Below are positions 1-10,661 of a stretch of DNA of 64,000 nucleotides, piece by piece. The notes under the pieces were generated by a model. It was not told the DNA's origin, did not search any database, and saw only the letters and a list, made by a program, of their open reading frames with translations. The translations under genes were made by a program, and so were the position numbers. The stretch lies in contig JALQPE010002294.1 of the NCBI GenBank assembly GCA_030407315.1, forward strand, positions 62,001 through 126,000, read 5' to 3'. Within the stretch, counting starts at the first letter, position 1. The number at the start of each line of letters is the position of its first letter. This DNA comes from Asparagopsis taxiformis (lineage: Eukaryota; Rhodophyta; Florideophyceae; Bonnemaisoniales; Bonnemaisoniaceae).

Positions 1-2
1 CT

Positions 3-347
3 CTGCTTCCATTTGGAACCCCTGGCTATGTTCACTCCCGCAGCCCCATTGATAAGCTTCAGCCCGGTGCTAAACTTCTACATTACATTGGTAGACTGGA
101 TTACCGTCACTACTACACGTATGACCCCATCTCTGAGGAAGTCTCTCGATCCCGCACGGCTGAACTCCGTGTCAACTGACCCAATAAAGACCCTGTCCGT
201 ACATCGTCACCATCTACAGTCGATCACACTGTCACATCATTCACTGAACCCAAAACATTAATTCTAGCTCACAATAGACCTCATATTGAAATACGGGCTA
301 TTTCCTTAGAGATCGAGTCATTTCCTAACTGCTTCATTATTTCGTAG
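3..347 (+). pseudogene. Ty1/copia integrase C-terminal fragment
   Basis: The frame starting at base 3 encodes PFGTPGYVHSR, then a YDP motif. This matches the region after the copia integrase core, where family members have a PFG-x-Y pattern and a linker ending in YDP. An in-frame TGA lies at 177-179; the same frame stays open to TAG at 345-347. No LTR or upstream part is visible because the window begins here. It is probably a relic. The post-stop part is not diagnostic, so the family call rests on about 40 residues. Confidence 0.5.
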
Positions 348-1106
348 ATTACAAACTAAAATAAAAAATGATATATTTTAATCAAAAGTCCACAAATTAG
401 AAAAATACGAGAACGTTTCAAAACTACTCAGTAGAAAAATTATTCCGTTTTTTAAGAAAATACAGGATGTTTGCCAATACCCTCCCGCCCTTGGTCGAGG
501 TTGCTGGCATACTCAACTACATATTACACTGTGAGTCCATCCTGAAACGAGATAGTGCAGTGACTGAGTTTCTCAGTTTGAATCCTGCCACGATGATTGC
601 TTTTGGGTAATTGCTGTAATGAGGATTATTTTGTACTGGAAGGTGAAAAGTGTGCCCGGGACATAGTTCGCTCCAATACCACGCTGGAAGCTTGTCCAAT
701 CAAACTACTCAGCACAATACTAGCCTTAGAACAGGATATAGAACGACTAAATGTCATTTCCTTAATGCAGCTTCCACTATGGATGTAATCGACGATAAAG
801 TTTTTTCAAAGTGTGCCCCTACGTGAAAGGGTCTGAACCTCGAATTTTTACTGGAGAATAAAGGCTGGAGCATAGTTAACCCTACATAATATCATATCCA
901 GGCTAGTCATCAAACTCCGTTTCCAGCCTCCTACTTACCCTGTCCCTATAGAGCTCTTGGGAGCGGGCCCTCTTACGAGAGATGTTGTCTCCAGAATTGA
1001 CAGGATAGTTCTGTAGCGACTTCTAGAAAGACTGGTCACTGTAACGAAGCGGATTGAACTTGACGTCGATGTTTGTCAGTGCCACACAAATACGGAAAAC
1101 CAGATC
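348..1106. other. No recognised gene
   Basis: Only short open frames occur here, the longest on the minus strand at 517-699 (60 codons), with no recognised motif. Because it lies downstream of the decayed transposase at 1107-2331, it may be transposon 3' sequence, but no terminal inverted repeat was found. Confidence 0.4.
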
Positions 1107-2331
1107 CTACGTGTCTTCGTTCCACGTGTACTTGTTATACATGACAGTCCATAAGCTTGACAGGCGACTAAAATAGTTCTCTACAATAATTCTGTCACTT
1201 GACACTTCCTCATTGAACACCTTCCCACCAGCAGTTAGAGTCCCATTAATTGGCTTCTTAACTGGATGAATCATCCTGATGTGTCGTGTTCCTCCCTGAT
1301 ATCCCGTGTCACCGAGTATGCCCCATTGATTAGTGTAGGTGTCATTCAATTCCCCATCATCATCATGTTCAGCCATGTCACTGCCTTTTGCCGCGGAACT
1401 TTCGTGAAACTCCAAGTTATCATAAAATATTTCAATATCCGAAATTGGTCCAGGGCGATGCTTGCTGCAGCCAATAGCTTATCCACGTGGAATGACAGAC
1501 AACTAGGTTATGTATCCGTATAGCTTGTGCTTACCGCTGAAATATAACTTGCCTCACGCATATTCCCAGATGGACGATTAGTCTGCTGAAATGTGACATC
1601 TGTGGCATATCGACAGAAATCGAACGTCGTGAAAACCTGGGCTTCCAAAATCTCCTTCTTCATAGTATACTTGGAGTTCATTCTTGTCACTCCGAATTTG
1701 TACAGCTCCGGCCCAATTATTTCCAGGTATCCCATGATCAGCTTCTGAAAGGTTGGCTCTTTCCTATCGAACATCAAACCAGACATCTGCCATTTTGAAG
1801 GATGCTTGAGCACTATGAGCATCATGAAAAGAACATCCTTCTGCTGATGCTTAGACTTACAACCTCTCCCGACGTTCCACATGGACTGAACATGGATGTT
1901 TATTCGTGTCCAAATATAGTCAAATTCAGACTCTGTGAAATTTTTCATTGTTTAGAGGGTATCGGTCCCTCCCTTTGACACGTAGCATTCCAAAACCGGA
2001 CATGCTGACACCTCATCATCGGACGAGTCATCGCGAGGAAAGCTTGACTGAATGCGGTTACGATGGGTCTCTGCGGCCTCACTGAGCTTGATAAGGTCCC
2101 TATTGATGTTGGGGGTAGGGTCGGTATACATTTTTTGAGCTGCCAGCTCGTAGTACGACCCCGTTGACAAAGCACCTCACGGGCTTGCCGTTTATCCCAG
2201 TTCGATATTCCCTCCTCTTGAGACAACGCTCTCACCAGCTTCGTGGCTCTATATTTTACTTCCCTTGTTCCATCGATACGCCCAGTGTGTGAGCACCCTC
2301 CACTTAACGTAGACCATTGGCTTAGCGCCAT
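1107..2331 (-). pseudogene. Decayed Harbinger-type (DDE_Tnp_4-like) transposase
   Basis: Several minus-strand open pieces in different frames line up as one transposase: 2331-1945 and 2170-1952 (N-terminal), 1948-1508 (middle), 1415-1107 (catalytic C-terminal part). The middle part has ATDVTFQQTNRPSGN. A shifted frame near 1500-1550 gives FSGKHKLYGY, and PGPISDIEIF follows. The last piece has GDTGYQGG, then KKPINGTL and IVENYFSRLSSLWTV. This order is typical of the DDE_Tnp_4 fold used by PIF/Harbinger-like elements in algae and oomycetes. At least two frameshifts and stops separate the pieces, so it is inactive. No ends or target duplication were identified. The family call is from motifs and could be a related DDE group. 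Confidence 0.6.
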
Positions 2332-2429
2332 CTTGAAAGCAGAGTGAATCTTTTGGATTCGTTTGCTCTACTGCTCACTTCACTACTGAGGCTAGGGATC
2401 CTCTAGGCATCTAGCTACTAAACCACCCA

Positions 2430-2906
2430 GTCCGTAAGTACCGTTTACAGGAGCTTGCAGACAAATTATCATTCGGGTCTTTCGAGATCAAAATCTTATT
2501 TCTTCTTGATGGCCACCCAGGACTGAACCCGATTGAGACGGTTTGGGGTACAGTGAAGAGATCTGTTGCAGGCCAAAATCTATGAGTCAGGCTTTCAGAT
2601 GTTGAATTGTTGACTAGGCAAGAGCTTTCCAGAATTACCGCGGAAGATTTCGAGCTGAATGTTTAGCTTACAATGCGCGAAGAAGATTGATATCGATCTC
2701 TATCCCAATTTTATGACTCGAAGACGTATGATGAGGAAGCTGACCTTGATTGGTCAGGAAGACACTGTGAGCAGTCCGAGTCTACTAGTGATGGTGACTC
2801 TCCCTCATTAGACTCACACGTACCCCTGATGGAGTTCGATGAGCTGAACGAAGATGCAGTTCAAGAAGGGATCTACAGAGGAGGCCAGAAATGTATAGTC
2901 GAATAA
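2430..2906 (+). pseudogene. Tc1/IS630-type DDE transposase C-terminal remnant
   Basis: Reading in frame from about 2430, the sequence gives an aspartate after a hydrophobic strand, then HPGLNPIETVWGTVKR. This is the final catalytic motif of DDE_3 (Tc1/mariner/IS630) transposases, where the glutamate of LNPIE is the third acidic residue. The frame continues with LSDVELLTRQELSRIT and an acidic tail to TAA at 2904-2906. It is interrupted by TGA just after VAGQNL, by TAG after FELNV and by TGA after MREED. It is therefore a dead fragment; the first two catalytic aspartates were not found upstream. It abuts the decayed DDE gene on the opposite strand, suggesting a graveyard of nested elements. Confidence 0.6.
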
Positions 2907-3574
2907 ATGGAGTACTTGCACTGCTCTAGGCTTCCTGTTATCAGGTGTAAAATTCGACATTTAGACGAGCTTTTGAAGTCGAAATTGTGAGGAGAACCCA
3001 ACTTATTTGACCAATGGTTTCAATATATTTCGAATTTGCTGAAATTTGATGACACGTGTAGGGGGCCTTCTCTGGAGGCGAGCGCGGTTGCCCGGGGCGG
3101 GAATTGATTACCGGTTGCGTGGCTCGAGGGGGTCGCTGAAAGTGCGCGATCGGGGCAAAGGGGTGCCAGAGGGATGGATGGTTTATTCTCCGATGAGAGG
3201 AGAGGAGTTGCTTGCTTGTTGGAAGATGGGATGGAATTTCCAGGAACTGGTTTGGTATCGCTGGTTATATACCCATCAACTGGCGAGGAATTTTCCTTCA
3301 CCAGGGGTAGAGCTAATTTGCGCGGCGGCGGTGGTAGATCTTATAAAGCAAATCTAATTTCTAGCAAATTATTTGACCAAACTATTTTTCGTAGCGAATA
3401 ATTACAGTAGCTAGTCTGTAAAGAATGACAGAAATGAAGGAAAACGGATAACTAGAACCCAATAAATTACTTTAATTTAAATGAGTCAATTTATTGATTT
3501 TTCGATATAAATTACTAGATTTCGAAAGTCTTTTGCTAGCCGCCGACGACTTCAATTTAGGTGACATGCCACCT
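2907..3574. other. No recognised gene
   Basis: GC-rich stretch around 3050-3330 with overlapping open frames of 75-103 codons on both strands and no recognisable domain, followed by AT-rich DNA up to the piggyBac-like insertion. Nothing supported as a gene. Confidence 0.4.
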
Positions 3575-3751
3575 CTAGTGTCTATCGGACACTGAAATTT
3601 CCTCATATGAGGTCAACCCTGGCCTCATATGAGGCAGAAAAAAATTACTAGAAATTATTAGAATTTGGCATTCCGGCTTTATATCGCTTTTATAAAACTT
3701 CTAACGTGAGCATTGCATTCTATAAAGCATCGCATCCCAGTCAGACACATG

Positions 3752-3825
3752 TCCTCGCATGGCTGAGTGGTTAACGCCTCTCGGGAAAGCCAGAGGGCGG
3801 AGGTTCGACTCCTCGCTGAGATGCT
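3752..3825 (+). other. tRNA-like segment with pol III box A and box B
   Basis: TGGCTGAGTGG at 3760-3770 matches the box A consensus and GGTTCGACTCC at 3802-3812 matches box B, at tRNA-like spacing. A D-arm (GGC/GCC) and a T-arm can be drawn. The acceptor stem is poor and the anticodon arm has a 5-bp stem (CCTCT/AGAGG) with an oversized loop, so a normal anticodon cannot be read. It resembles a serine/leucine-type tRNA but is too short for a class II tRNA. It lies inside the piggyBac-like element, downstream of and antisense to the transposase, and is conserved in copy 2. It may be a captured tRNA or SINE head that still promotes transcription. Confidence 0.6.
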
Positions 3826-4087
3826 TAGGCAGCTCGAAAATTCTCTTCGGAGAACTCGCCGATTCTTAGTTGCAACTTCTGCTTTAGGATGCTTACGCGC
3901 CCACTTGAACATGAGACAGTATAAGGTGACATTTCATAAAGGGGAATTCCGCCATAAGCAGAAGTTTACTGAGCAAGTCGAGAACGCCAGTTAGAATCGG
4001 AGGGGGCTAAAGTAATACCTCATTTTTCTATTTTGGACATCAATTCGTGACTAAAACGCGTGTAAAGCACCCATAGAGAGATCAAAC

Positions 4088-6187
4088 CTAGTAAAAAGGA
4101 CCTTCGTAGGAAAGATCGTGACACATCTCGACATGCTTTTTGAAGCAATCACGACCAGTCTGATGGTGAAAGATAAAGAAATCCTTCTGGTATAGTCGTT
4201 TGCAAGTAGAGCATACGAACTTCGACTTCTTTGTTCCCTTGCAAATATCGCTTCAACCTTGATAGATAGCATTGCTATGCCTACCATTGGAAGTCCTGCG
4301 AGTTCGAGAAGTCGGTGTCAAATGAGTTCCAATGCCACTACCACTCTCCATCTCTTCCAGATCAGGTGCATCTGATTCTCACGGACGTAATCCGATTGCA
4401 TCCATGGAGTTGTCAATCAGTCCTTCAGCCAATTGGGTATAGAACTGATGAGGTCTCATCCTGCCCCTGTTATGCATGGCTCCATAGTACAGCTTCCAGG
4501 CATCCACGACGCATATGGCCAAAAGTGACGTGTTGAAACGTGCCGACCATTCCTTGACTTCAAATTTCTTCTCTAGCATAAGGTCGTCTTGGCAACATCG
4601 GTTGTGACGGTCAACCTGCGAGCAAGTCGCATAATAGGTCTCACATACTTGTAGGATCGGAATATCAATTTCCTCCCTCCATGTCCTGCCATTCCTGCTT
4701 CGATAACGCTCTCGGAATATTGGCGTTCCAGGCTGAGTAGTACCAGCTGTACTAATAAAATACCTTCTGTCACGGTCGATACACATCACTGCCATCAGAT
4801 CAGGACCATCCCTATCTTTAGCAACCATAGACACGTGTTCACCCTTTCCCGAGATCTCCAAGTGTGAGAGATGCTGAAGCGGGTATCCCTTTGTTGCATT
4901 CTTGACAACACCAGTGAAACGTAGTCCATGCTTGAAGAGTATTTCTGCTGTTTCAACAGAGGAAAAGTATGAATCGGCACACACGAGGCGGTGTGTATAA
5001 AACCATGGCTCGACGAGCCTTAATGTGACGGCAGTACCATGCGTCGTTTCGGACTCGAATGCTTTTCCACGTGTCTCCTCGGCTGACATCACCACATCCA
5101 TCCTTAGAATGATGCCACTATTGCCACATGATGCATTTTTAAGCTCACATCCATTCTCGGGCTTACGGTCCATTGCAACGTAATGTGGGAGTCCGATGTC
5201 GATCCAGTCACCTCTAGGACCATACCATCTTGACATACTCTCATCGACACATATCGAATCGGAAGGGAATACCTGGGAGCTTCTGTGGTCATTGATGGCG
5301 GTGATAAACTCAGATATGACACCCCACCGGTCAGTTTCGTCACAAACCTTGGAGTAAGTCATGTACTGTCTCAGCTCTTCAAACCGTTTGCGTGACATAA
5401 TGTGTCCAAACATCGGTGCGGGGATGTATTTAGTCCCAGACTGACTACTCCAGAGTGAGCGCCTCCCACTGAACTCAAATCGTGACATGAGTACAATGAC
5501 TCCAAAATACTTCAAAATCTCTCCCAGCGAGGTAGGTTTGAGATTCCGCTTTTCCAGCTCGTAATTGGAATATGAGACGATAGTGCTCAAAAATCTCATT
5601 GGAAACATCCACTGGAAATAGTCATACTGTGTCATATATGATGGGCTGTGTCCTTCAGATATTATCTCATCCAATGGACCAATCACCTTCCACGGCCGAG
5701 TGGGGCGCCAGCCATTCATTTGCATTGATACATCAGACACAGTCCATTCCACGTCATTGCAGATGACAATTGGCTCACCGGTTGACTCAGTGTCACATGT
5801 CAGAGTATTAACTCTCGTACTCATGTCACGTTCTTCCGGCGTGACTGCATCTGATTTTTCGGCCTCATTCTCGTCACTCCCAGTCTCTTGAGCTTGATCT
5901 CCTCCTTCTGCTACTTGTTCCTCTGTATCATCGGCAGGTGCCTTGACACTGCAGAGACGCAGGGCTGTCACTTTGTTACCATCAGCCAGCTCCCACTCAG
6001 CCTCGATTGATGTCATCAATCGCTTGTTGCCACTCTCTGTAATGACTCGAATGACAGTTCCGGATATCATCTTTGTCTTCCATCCGGCGCCATACATCCT
6101 GCGACACTTGGAGATAGATGTCAGTTGTCTGGCAGGGGCGAGAACCCTGTTTCCAACAACTTGGCGACAATCAAGTCGTTTCACCAT
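4088..6187 (-). pseudogene. piggyBac-like transposase, copy 1 (premature stop)
   Basis: The frame opens at the MVK start shared with copy 2 and runs 602 codons before TGA at 4379-4381. The same frame still encodes the conserved C-terminus to TAG at 4088-4090, so the protein has lost roughly its last 97 residues by point mutation. A further stop and a Cys-to-Ser change fall within the zinc-binding tail near 4245-4255. Seen in the open part: an N-terminal basic region, an acidic linker (about residues 85-125), the DDE_Tnp_1_7-type core with ICVDESMSRWYG (D315) and VCADSYFSS (D405), a strand ending IDRDRRYF, and the YYATCSQVDRHN region. Loss of the cysteine-rich tail, which in piggyBac binds the element ends, suggests an inactive enzyme. 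Confidence 0.85.
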
Positions 6188-6861
6188 TTTTTGTGATTTC
6201 GGGATTGCAATGGAGTTGTCGTGGTTTGCTGACGTGAGAATTAAAATTCAAGCATTCACTCTGCCCTGCCACACCATCAATCTCGCCGGCGAGTCTTCTA
6301 GTGGCAAAATTGGAGGGAATCGTTTATTTTTTCAATTTAGACTAGGGTGGTAAAAAGTGGCCTCAAATGAGGCCACTTGTCCGATAGACACTAGTGTCTG
6401 CGCAGGCACAGCATTCTTTTGTTCAAATCTAACAATTCCGAGCATGATCCAGCATATTCTGCTTGTGACAAAGGCCCTCAATACACTACTCCGTTTCTGT
6501 TGTTCTGTATACATGGTTTAAAAACATATCTATACGTGCGTGTACAATTGCAAGCTCGTGGATTGATTTTCTGACAGGCATCCTAAAAGAACTCCTGAAA
6601 ATGTTATCGTGTAGTTGCTCCCAGTGGGAGCAACCGGAAATTGCCAGTCCGCCATTCCGACACTTTATGATAGCAATTCGAAAATACAATGACCTGCCAC
6701 TCCACCAGCTGACTAGTCCACTTTTTGCCATAAGTAGGGTGCAGTTTACAACTGTAATTTCCGCTTTGCGTATCAATTTGCCTCTACAATTACGTTGAGG
6801 CTGGTACCACTACCCATCTTCTGTTTGCACCCATCGAAACGTTTCCAAAAACATAACACTT

Positions 6862-7704
6862 ATGTCTGCTGTTCCGCAGAACACGCAAAGCAAGCATGGC
6901 GACGAGCCCCCATCTTCCTCACGTGCCGTCGCCTTACCAGCAGAGGAAGGTGTCAACACGTCTGAACCGGTACACCTGGTAGTTGAACCGTTGCGAATAG
7001 TGAAAAGGCAAACTCGAGCTGGGGCACCAAACTACACTACAGAAGACATAGATGGTCTTCTCGATTGTGTATCTGCGGTGCAACCTCTCGGCTCTAACCA
7101 TTGGGCTATAGTAGCGAACAAGTTTTCGCTGTGGGCAAAGGAGAATGAGAGACCGTCCAGGGACTAAGACAGTATCCGCAACAAGTTTGACAAGTTGGCC
7201 AATGCCAAAAAACGAACTGGAGACCCTTCGTGCCCCTCGACCGTTCGCAAAGCGAAGCATATAGCACGGGACATACAAAATAAATGCGCAGCTCGAGTGC
7301 TAGGAAGTGATGTCGAAAACGAGGATACAAATGATGTTGACAGTGTCGAGAGAGGTGGAACTTGTGTGACAGAGGAGATCGAAACTGTAGGTAAATATGT
7401 CGGGAAGCGTCGAATGGGGAGCACGGGTCTGTCAACACCGTCAAAAATGTCAAAGACTGATAGCAACATAGTGGAACATTTGGGGCAAATTTCAGGACAT
7501 ATTGGAAAGATATCAGAGTTCATGTCACGCAGCGCAATCGAAGAAACATCCTCAATGACCAAAGAAGACGTTAAGGCAGTAGTAAAAGCCGAAATATCAA
7601 AAAGCCTACAACCTACTAACCAGATGCTGGAGAATATGGCCGAGATGCTTCGTGCTTTGATTAAGTCTAGTTTTCAGAGTAATGGCGCGAAAAAACCGGG
7701 ATGA
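6862..7704 (+). pseudogene. Harbinger-associated Myb/trihelix-like DNA-binding protein
   Basis: The frame starts at ATG 6862 and is open to the stop at 7704 except for TAA at 7165-7167. Before it: a Ser/Pro-rich head, then NYTTEDIDGLLDCVSAVQPL and HWAIVANKFSLWA. After it: DSIRNKFDKLANAKKRTGDP and a C-terminal coiled-coil-like helix. This pattern, with widely spaced tryptophans and an F-D-K-L motif, matches the Myb-like DUF6818-type domain. In PIF/Harbinger elements such proteins carry the transposase into the nucleus and to the element ends. The stop falls inside the DNA-binding domain, so the protein as written would be cut to 101 residues. TAA could be a point mutation; readthrough cannot be excluded. 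Confidence 0.7.
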
Positions 7705-7747
7705 TACGATCTAACGAGAACGGTAAAATTAATTGCAACTGTATGGA

Positions 7748-8995
7748 CTAAGCTTGTTGTGGATCAGAATAGGTAAAGCGAATCTGATTAAGACCGACAT
7801 ATCTGGTTCTAAAGTTGAACAGGTGACAGCAAATTGTCAATAGTCTAAGCCTTTTCGTACAATCCGCAGGCAGTGGAACTTTTAGTCTAGCGAATGGCGC
7901 TTTAATGGCACGTATGCCCCATTCAGCGCTTTGACGTTCACTTGGCATAATGATCTGTAGTACGAGATCCACAGCTGCAAGTGGCGCACTTTCAGGTATG
8001 TTAGATACCTCATTCGTTTTGCGACTACGAACAATCTTTCCGTTCGTTGCTTTTGTATTTGTCACAAAAGCGGAATCACCTAGTATTGCCATTCCAGGTG
8101 GTGTGAACTCATCAGAGAGTTTAGGGTAGTACAAACCAGATACTGTGGCTATTTTGGTGTCGTGCCAACTACCAGGGTAATTGACAGCTGCATGTATGAG
8201 CTCCCCGAAAAAGTTGAACACGAAAAGGTTCGTCATCTCCACGGATTGAGTGAATCCTTCGAAGTATGCATTCTGGAGGTTTGGCTCTGTATAGTCTGCA
8301 CAAAGCATTCTTCCGCCATCAGTTATCCCAAAAACGCCCTCTAAGAGCCTTCCATTCACACGATTACAATGCAAAAGTGAAGATGATTTCTCCATTTCAT
8401 CATGTGATGGCCAACGTATTTCACATTCCTTGTTTCGCTGAACAACTCTTTGTAATACCTCCAGGCTATAATCTAACCAAACGTCGAGCGTACTACTCAC
8501 TATTCCAAATATAGGGCATAAGCTGTACATCGTCTAGTTTGTTTTGATGTACCACAGGGACATTCCTAGTAAATCAATAGATGATAATAGTGGCTTCCTA
8601 CCTCTGACTTTTGGCCCTTGTCGAAATGGACTTCCAAAGTTCAGTTGCCTGCGCTCCGACTCGAACATAGGTAGCAGTTTTTCCAATAAAAGTGCTTTAG
8701 TGAAGTTTGTTGACACCAAAAAGTCTTCATCATTTCCACAGGACAGAATCTTGTTCCACGGTGTAGACGTATCTCCCACAATGGGGCGAATGATTGCACA
8801 GCGGTGATATTTCGAAGGCCTCCTGGAGCGCTTCTGTACCTTCTTGTTTTTCTGCCTCGAACTGTGCTTGTGGATAGCTGCTAACGTAATGGCTAAAGCT
8901 GCTGAGCATGCAGCAACTACCGCTGCAAGACGCTTTTTTCGCCAAGAGAGAATTGGAGACATAATCACTGGTGGGCATCTCGTTGCATATTTCAT
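7748..8995 (-). pseudogene. PIF/Harbinger DDE transposase (one in-frame TAG)
   Basis: A single minus-strand frame runs from ATG at 8995 to the stop at 7748, about 415 codons, interrupted only by TAG at 8534-8536. The N-terminal part has basic stretches and the helical region before the catalytic core. After TAG the core shows GVFGITDGG with the first catalytic Asp, NYPGSWHDTKI, GDSAF with the second Asp, then RQSAEWGIRAIKAPFARL with the Glu. That is the DDE_Tnp_4 arrangement. Length is normal for Harbinger transposases (350-450). It lies convergent to the Myb-like gene within the same inverted repeats. The lone stop, with otherwise conserved coding, points to recent inactivation. Confidence 0.8.
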
Positions 8996-9184
8996 CCATG
9001 GCTTACCATCAACTTACGGTATAGGGACAGTTTACGGTACGAAACCAAATCTGGCGAAGTGGATCGCCCTTTCAGACCCCGACCCAAATCACCAGATTTG
9101 GCGGAAACTCGCCAAATTTCAGCGCTTGTGATTGGTCCAAAGACTGGCGAAGTAGTGGAGTGGCGATTTCCGGTTGCTCCCAGT

Positions 9185-10501
9185 CTGACCAACCTTGTCT
9201 TACAACATTAAGGTTGTAAGGCCAATTCGTGTACCATACCCTAGAGTGAAAAAAATGTTTCCCCCCATGAAGGAAACTCTATTCGAAGTCATTGTCACTA
9301 GCTTATCTTGCATTCTTGACCAATTTTCATTAGAATTATCTTTTTCATTTGAAGAAAAACGAATGGCTAGTATGGCAATTTGATCAATGCTCAGCCCAGC
9401 CTCCACTAAATCCAAACCCCAAACAGACCTGACACCCATTTATGCATATCTCATACATGCAACTGAATCAATTGCCATCACTACCGAGCCAGCCTTGGTG
9501 TATCAATAGGAAATTATGTACAGTCATAATGTGTTTCAGCGAAATGATTCGACGCTTTTCAACTAGGAGATCTCGGCTCACCAAATGAGCCGCCACTTTC
9601 AATCAACGGCCATTCATCACATAGATTTTGTCCTGAATAGACACATCCGAGATAAAATTGGATGTCGACGTTGAGAGTATGTCTCCATGTCGTGAGTTTC
9701 GCCTTACGGATACACCATGGCAGACAGAACAGTGTCCTCATACCATGAGCGAAGATCTCATTGGATACACTCTATTTCAGTACCATAGCAACTATACCTC
9801 GAACATTGATGCTAGGATCTCTTTATTCTATTTCTATTGCAGCTTGCCTGCTACGACTGAATTAGTATTTTCCAGGTTCTATTACACATTCTTCGCCACA
9901 TGCTTGAGCGCATTGTAAACTTTTTCATGGCTGTGTACAACTGCAGTTGTACATCGGAACAGTTGCTTTACATTTCTCGAACCCTTACGGTTACTTCAAT
10001 ATGACCCGTTCAATTCAGTGCGCTTCAATACCTAGTCAGCCAGTTCGATGTAGGACGCACTCGACTACTAATCACTTCATCATCATATCTTCATTTCCAC
10101 ACACCTCCCCTCCAGCTCCGCATTATGGACGGAGTATTATTTGTTACTGGTGCTTTCTCTGACTACATGCATTTTTCTTCCTGACACCTGAATATTCCGT
10201 CGCGAACAACTGTACCTATGGAAAGGTTTTCTGAATGGAAGTGAGGAGCACGAGCCTCCCCCTCTGATTCAGCTCTCAGAAGTTCTCTGCAACGCTATGA
10301 TTCAATGGATTGATGAACAAAGTCCATCACATCACTTGTGCCGCAATCAGGTTCAGAGCATAGATGGCCAATAGATCTCACGATCTAGTAAGGTTCGGAA
10401 TCAATCGGAGAATGTGGGGAAATGATGCTTTTCGTCGATGAAGTGTGCATTCGCGTTCGTTCCAAGCTGAACATTGCTTAATTTCTGTATCCAATCCGAA
10501 A
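9185..10501. other. Intergenic, no recognised gene
   Basis: Open frames of 60-90 codons on both strands show no signal peptide, domain or repeat. The stretch leads into the promoter of the secreted-protein locus. Confidence 0.4.
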
Positions 10502-10510
10502 TATAAAGAG
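10502..10510 (+). promoter_or_regulatory. Candidate TATA box of the secreted-protein locus
   Basis: TATAAAGAG lies about 150 bp upstream of the ATG at 10662, a plausible distance if the 5' leader is about 120 nt. Position only; no transcript evidence. Confidence 0.35.
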
Positions 10511-10661
10511 CCCTGCTTGATTCGGAAGCACAGATGACCCACCACCTCAACTCATCCCAACAACCCAACCAACGCACACAAACATACACACACACCTACA
10601 TTCCTACAACCACTACGTGACCCATCGCCACTTGAACAAATCAACAATCTATCTAGACACC

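Larger units (their letters stand above)
3575..6394 (-). mobile_element. piggyBac-like DNA transposon, copy 1
   Basis: The element is bounded by a 13-bp inverted repeat: TGTCTATCGGACA at 3579-3591 and its reverse complement at 6378-6390. CTAG sits immediately outside both ends (3575-3578 and 6391-6394) and may be a 4-bp target duplication. The span is about 2.8 kb. Just inside the left end lie two copies of the palindrome CCTCATATGAGG. The right end has one altered copy (CCTCAAATGAGG), whereas copy 2 has two at each end. Cargo is one transposase gene on the minus strand and a tRNA-like segment on the plus strand near the left end. Copy 2 at 58896-61737 is the same family in the opposite orientation. 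Confidence 0.85.
6626..9181. mobile_element. PIF/Harbinger DNA transposon
   Basis: Terminal inverted repeats of about 25 bp begin GGGAGCAACCGGAAAT at 6626 and end with the reverse complement at 9181; about 23 of 25 positions agree. AGT flanks both ends (6623-6625 and 9182-9184), fitting the 3-bp target duplication of this superfamily. The 2.56-kb element has the standard two-gene plan: a Myb/trihelix-like protein on plus and a DDE transposase on minus, convergent with a 43-bp gap. Each gene has one in-frame stop and no frameshift, so the copy is recently inactivated or needs readthrough. The outer left flank also ends in TTGCTCCC, mirroring the element end. Confidence 0.85.

Noticed and set aside
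3752..3825. Functional tRNA-Ser or tRNA-Leu gene
   Set aside because: Acceptor stem does not pair well, the anticodon loop is oversized and a class II variable arm is missing; recorded as tRNA-like only.
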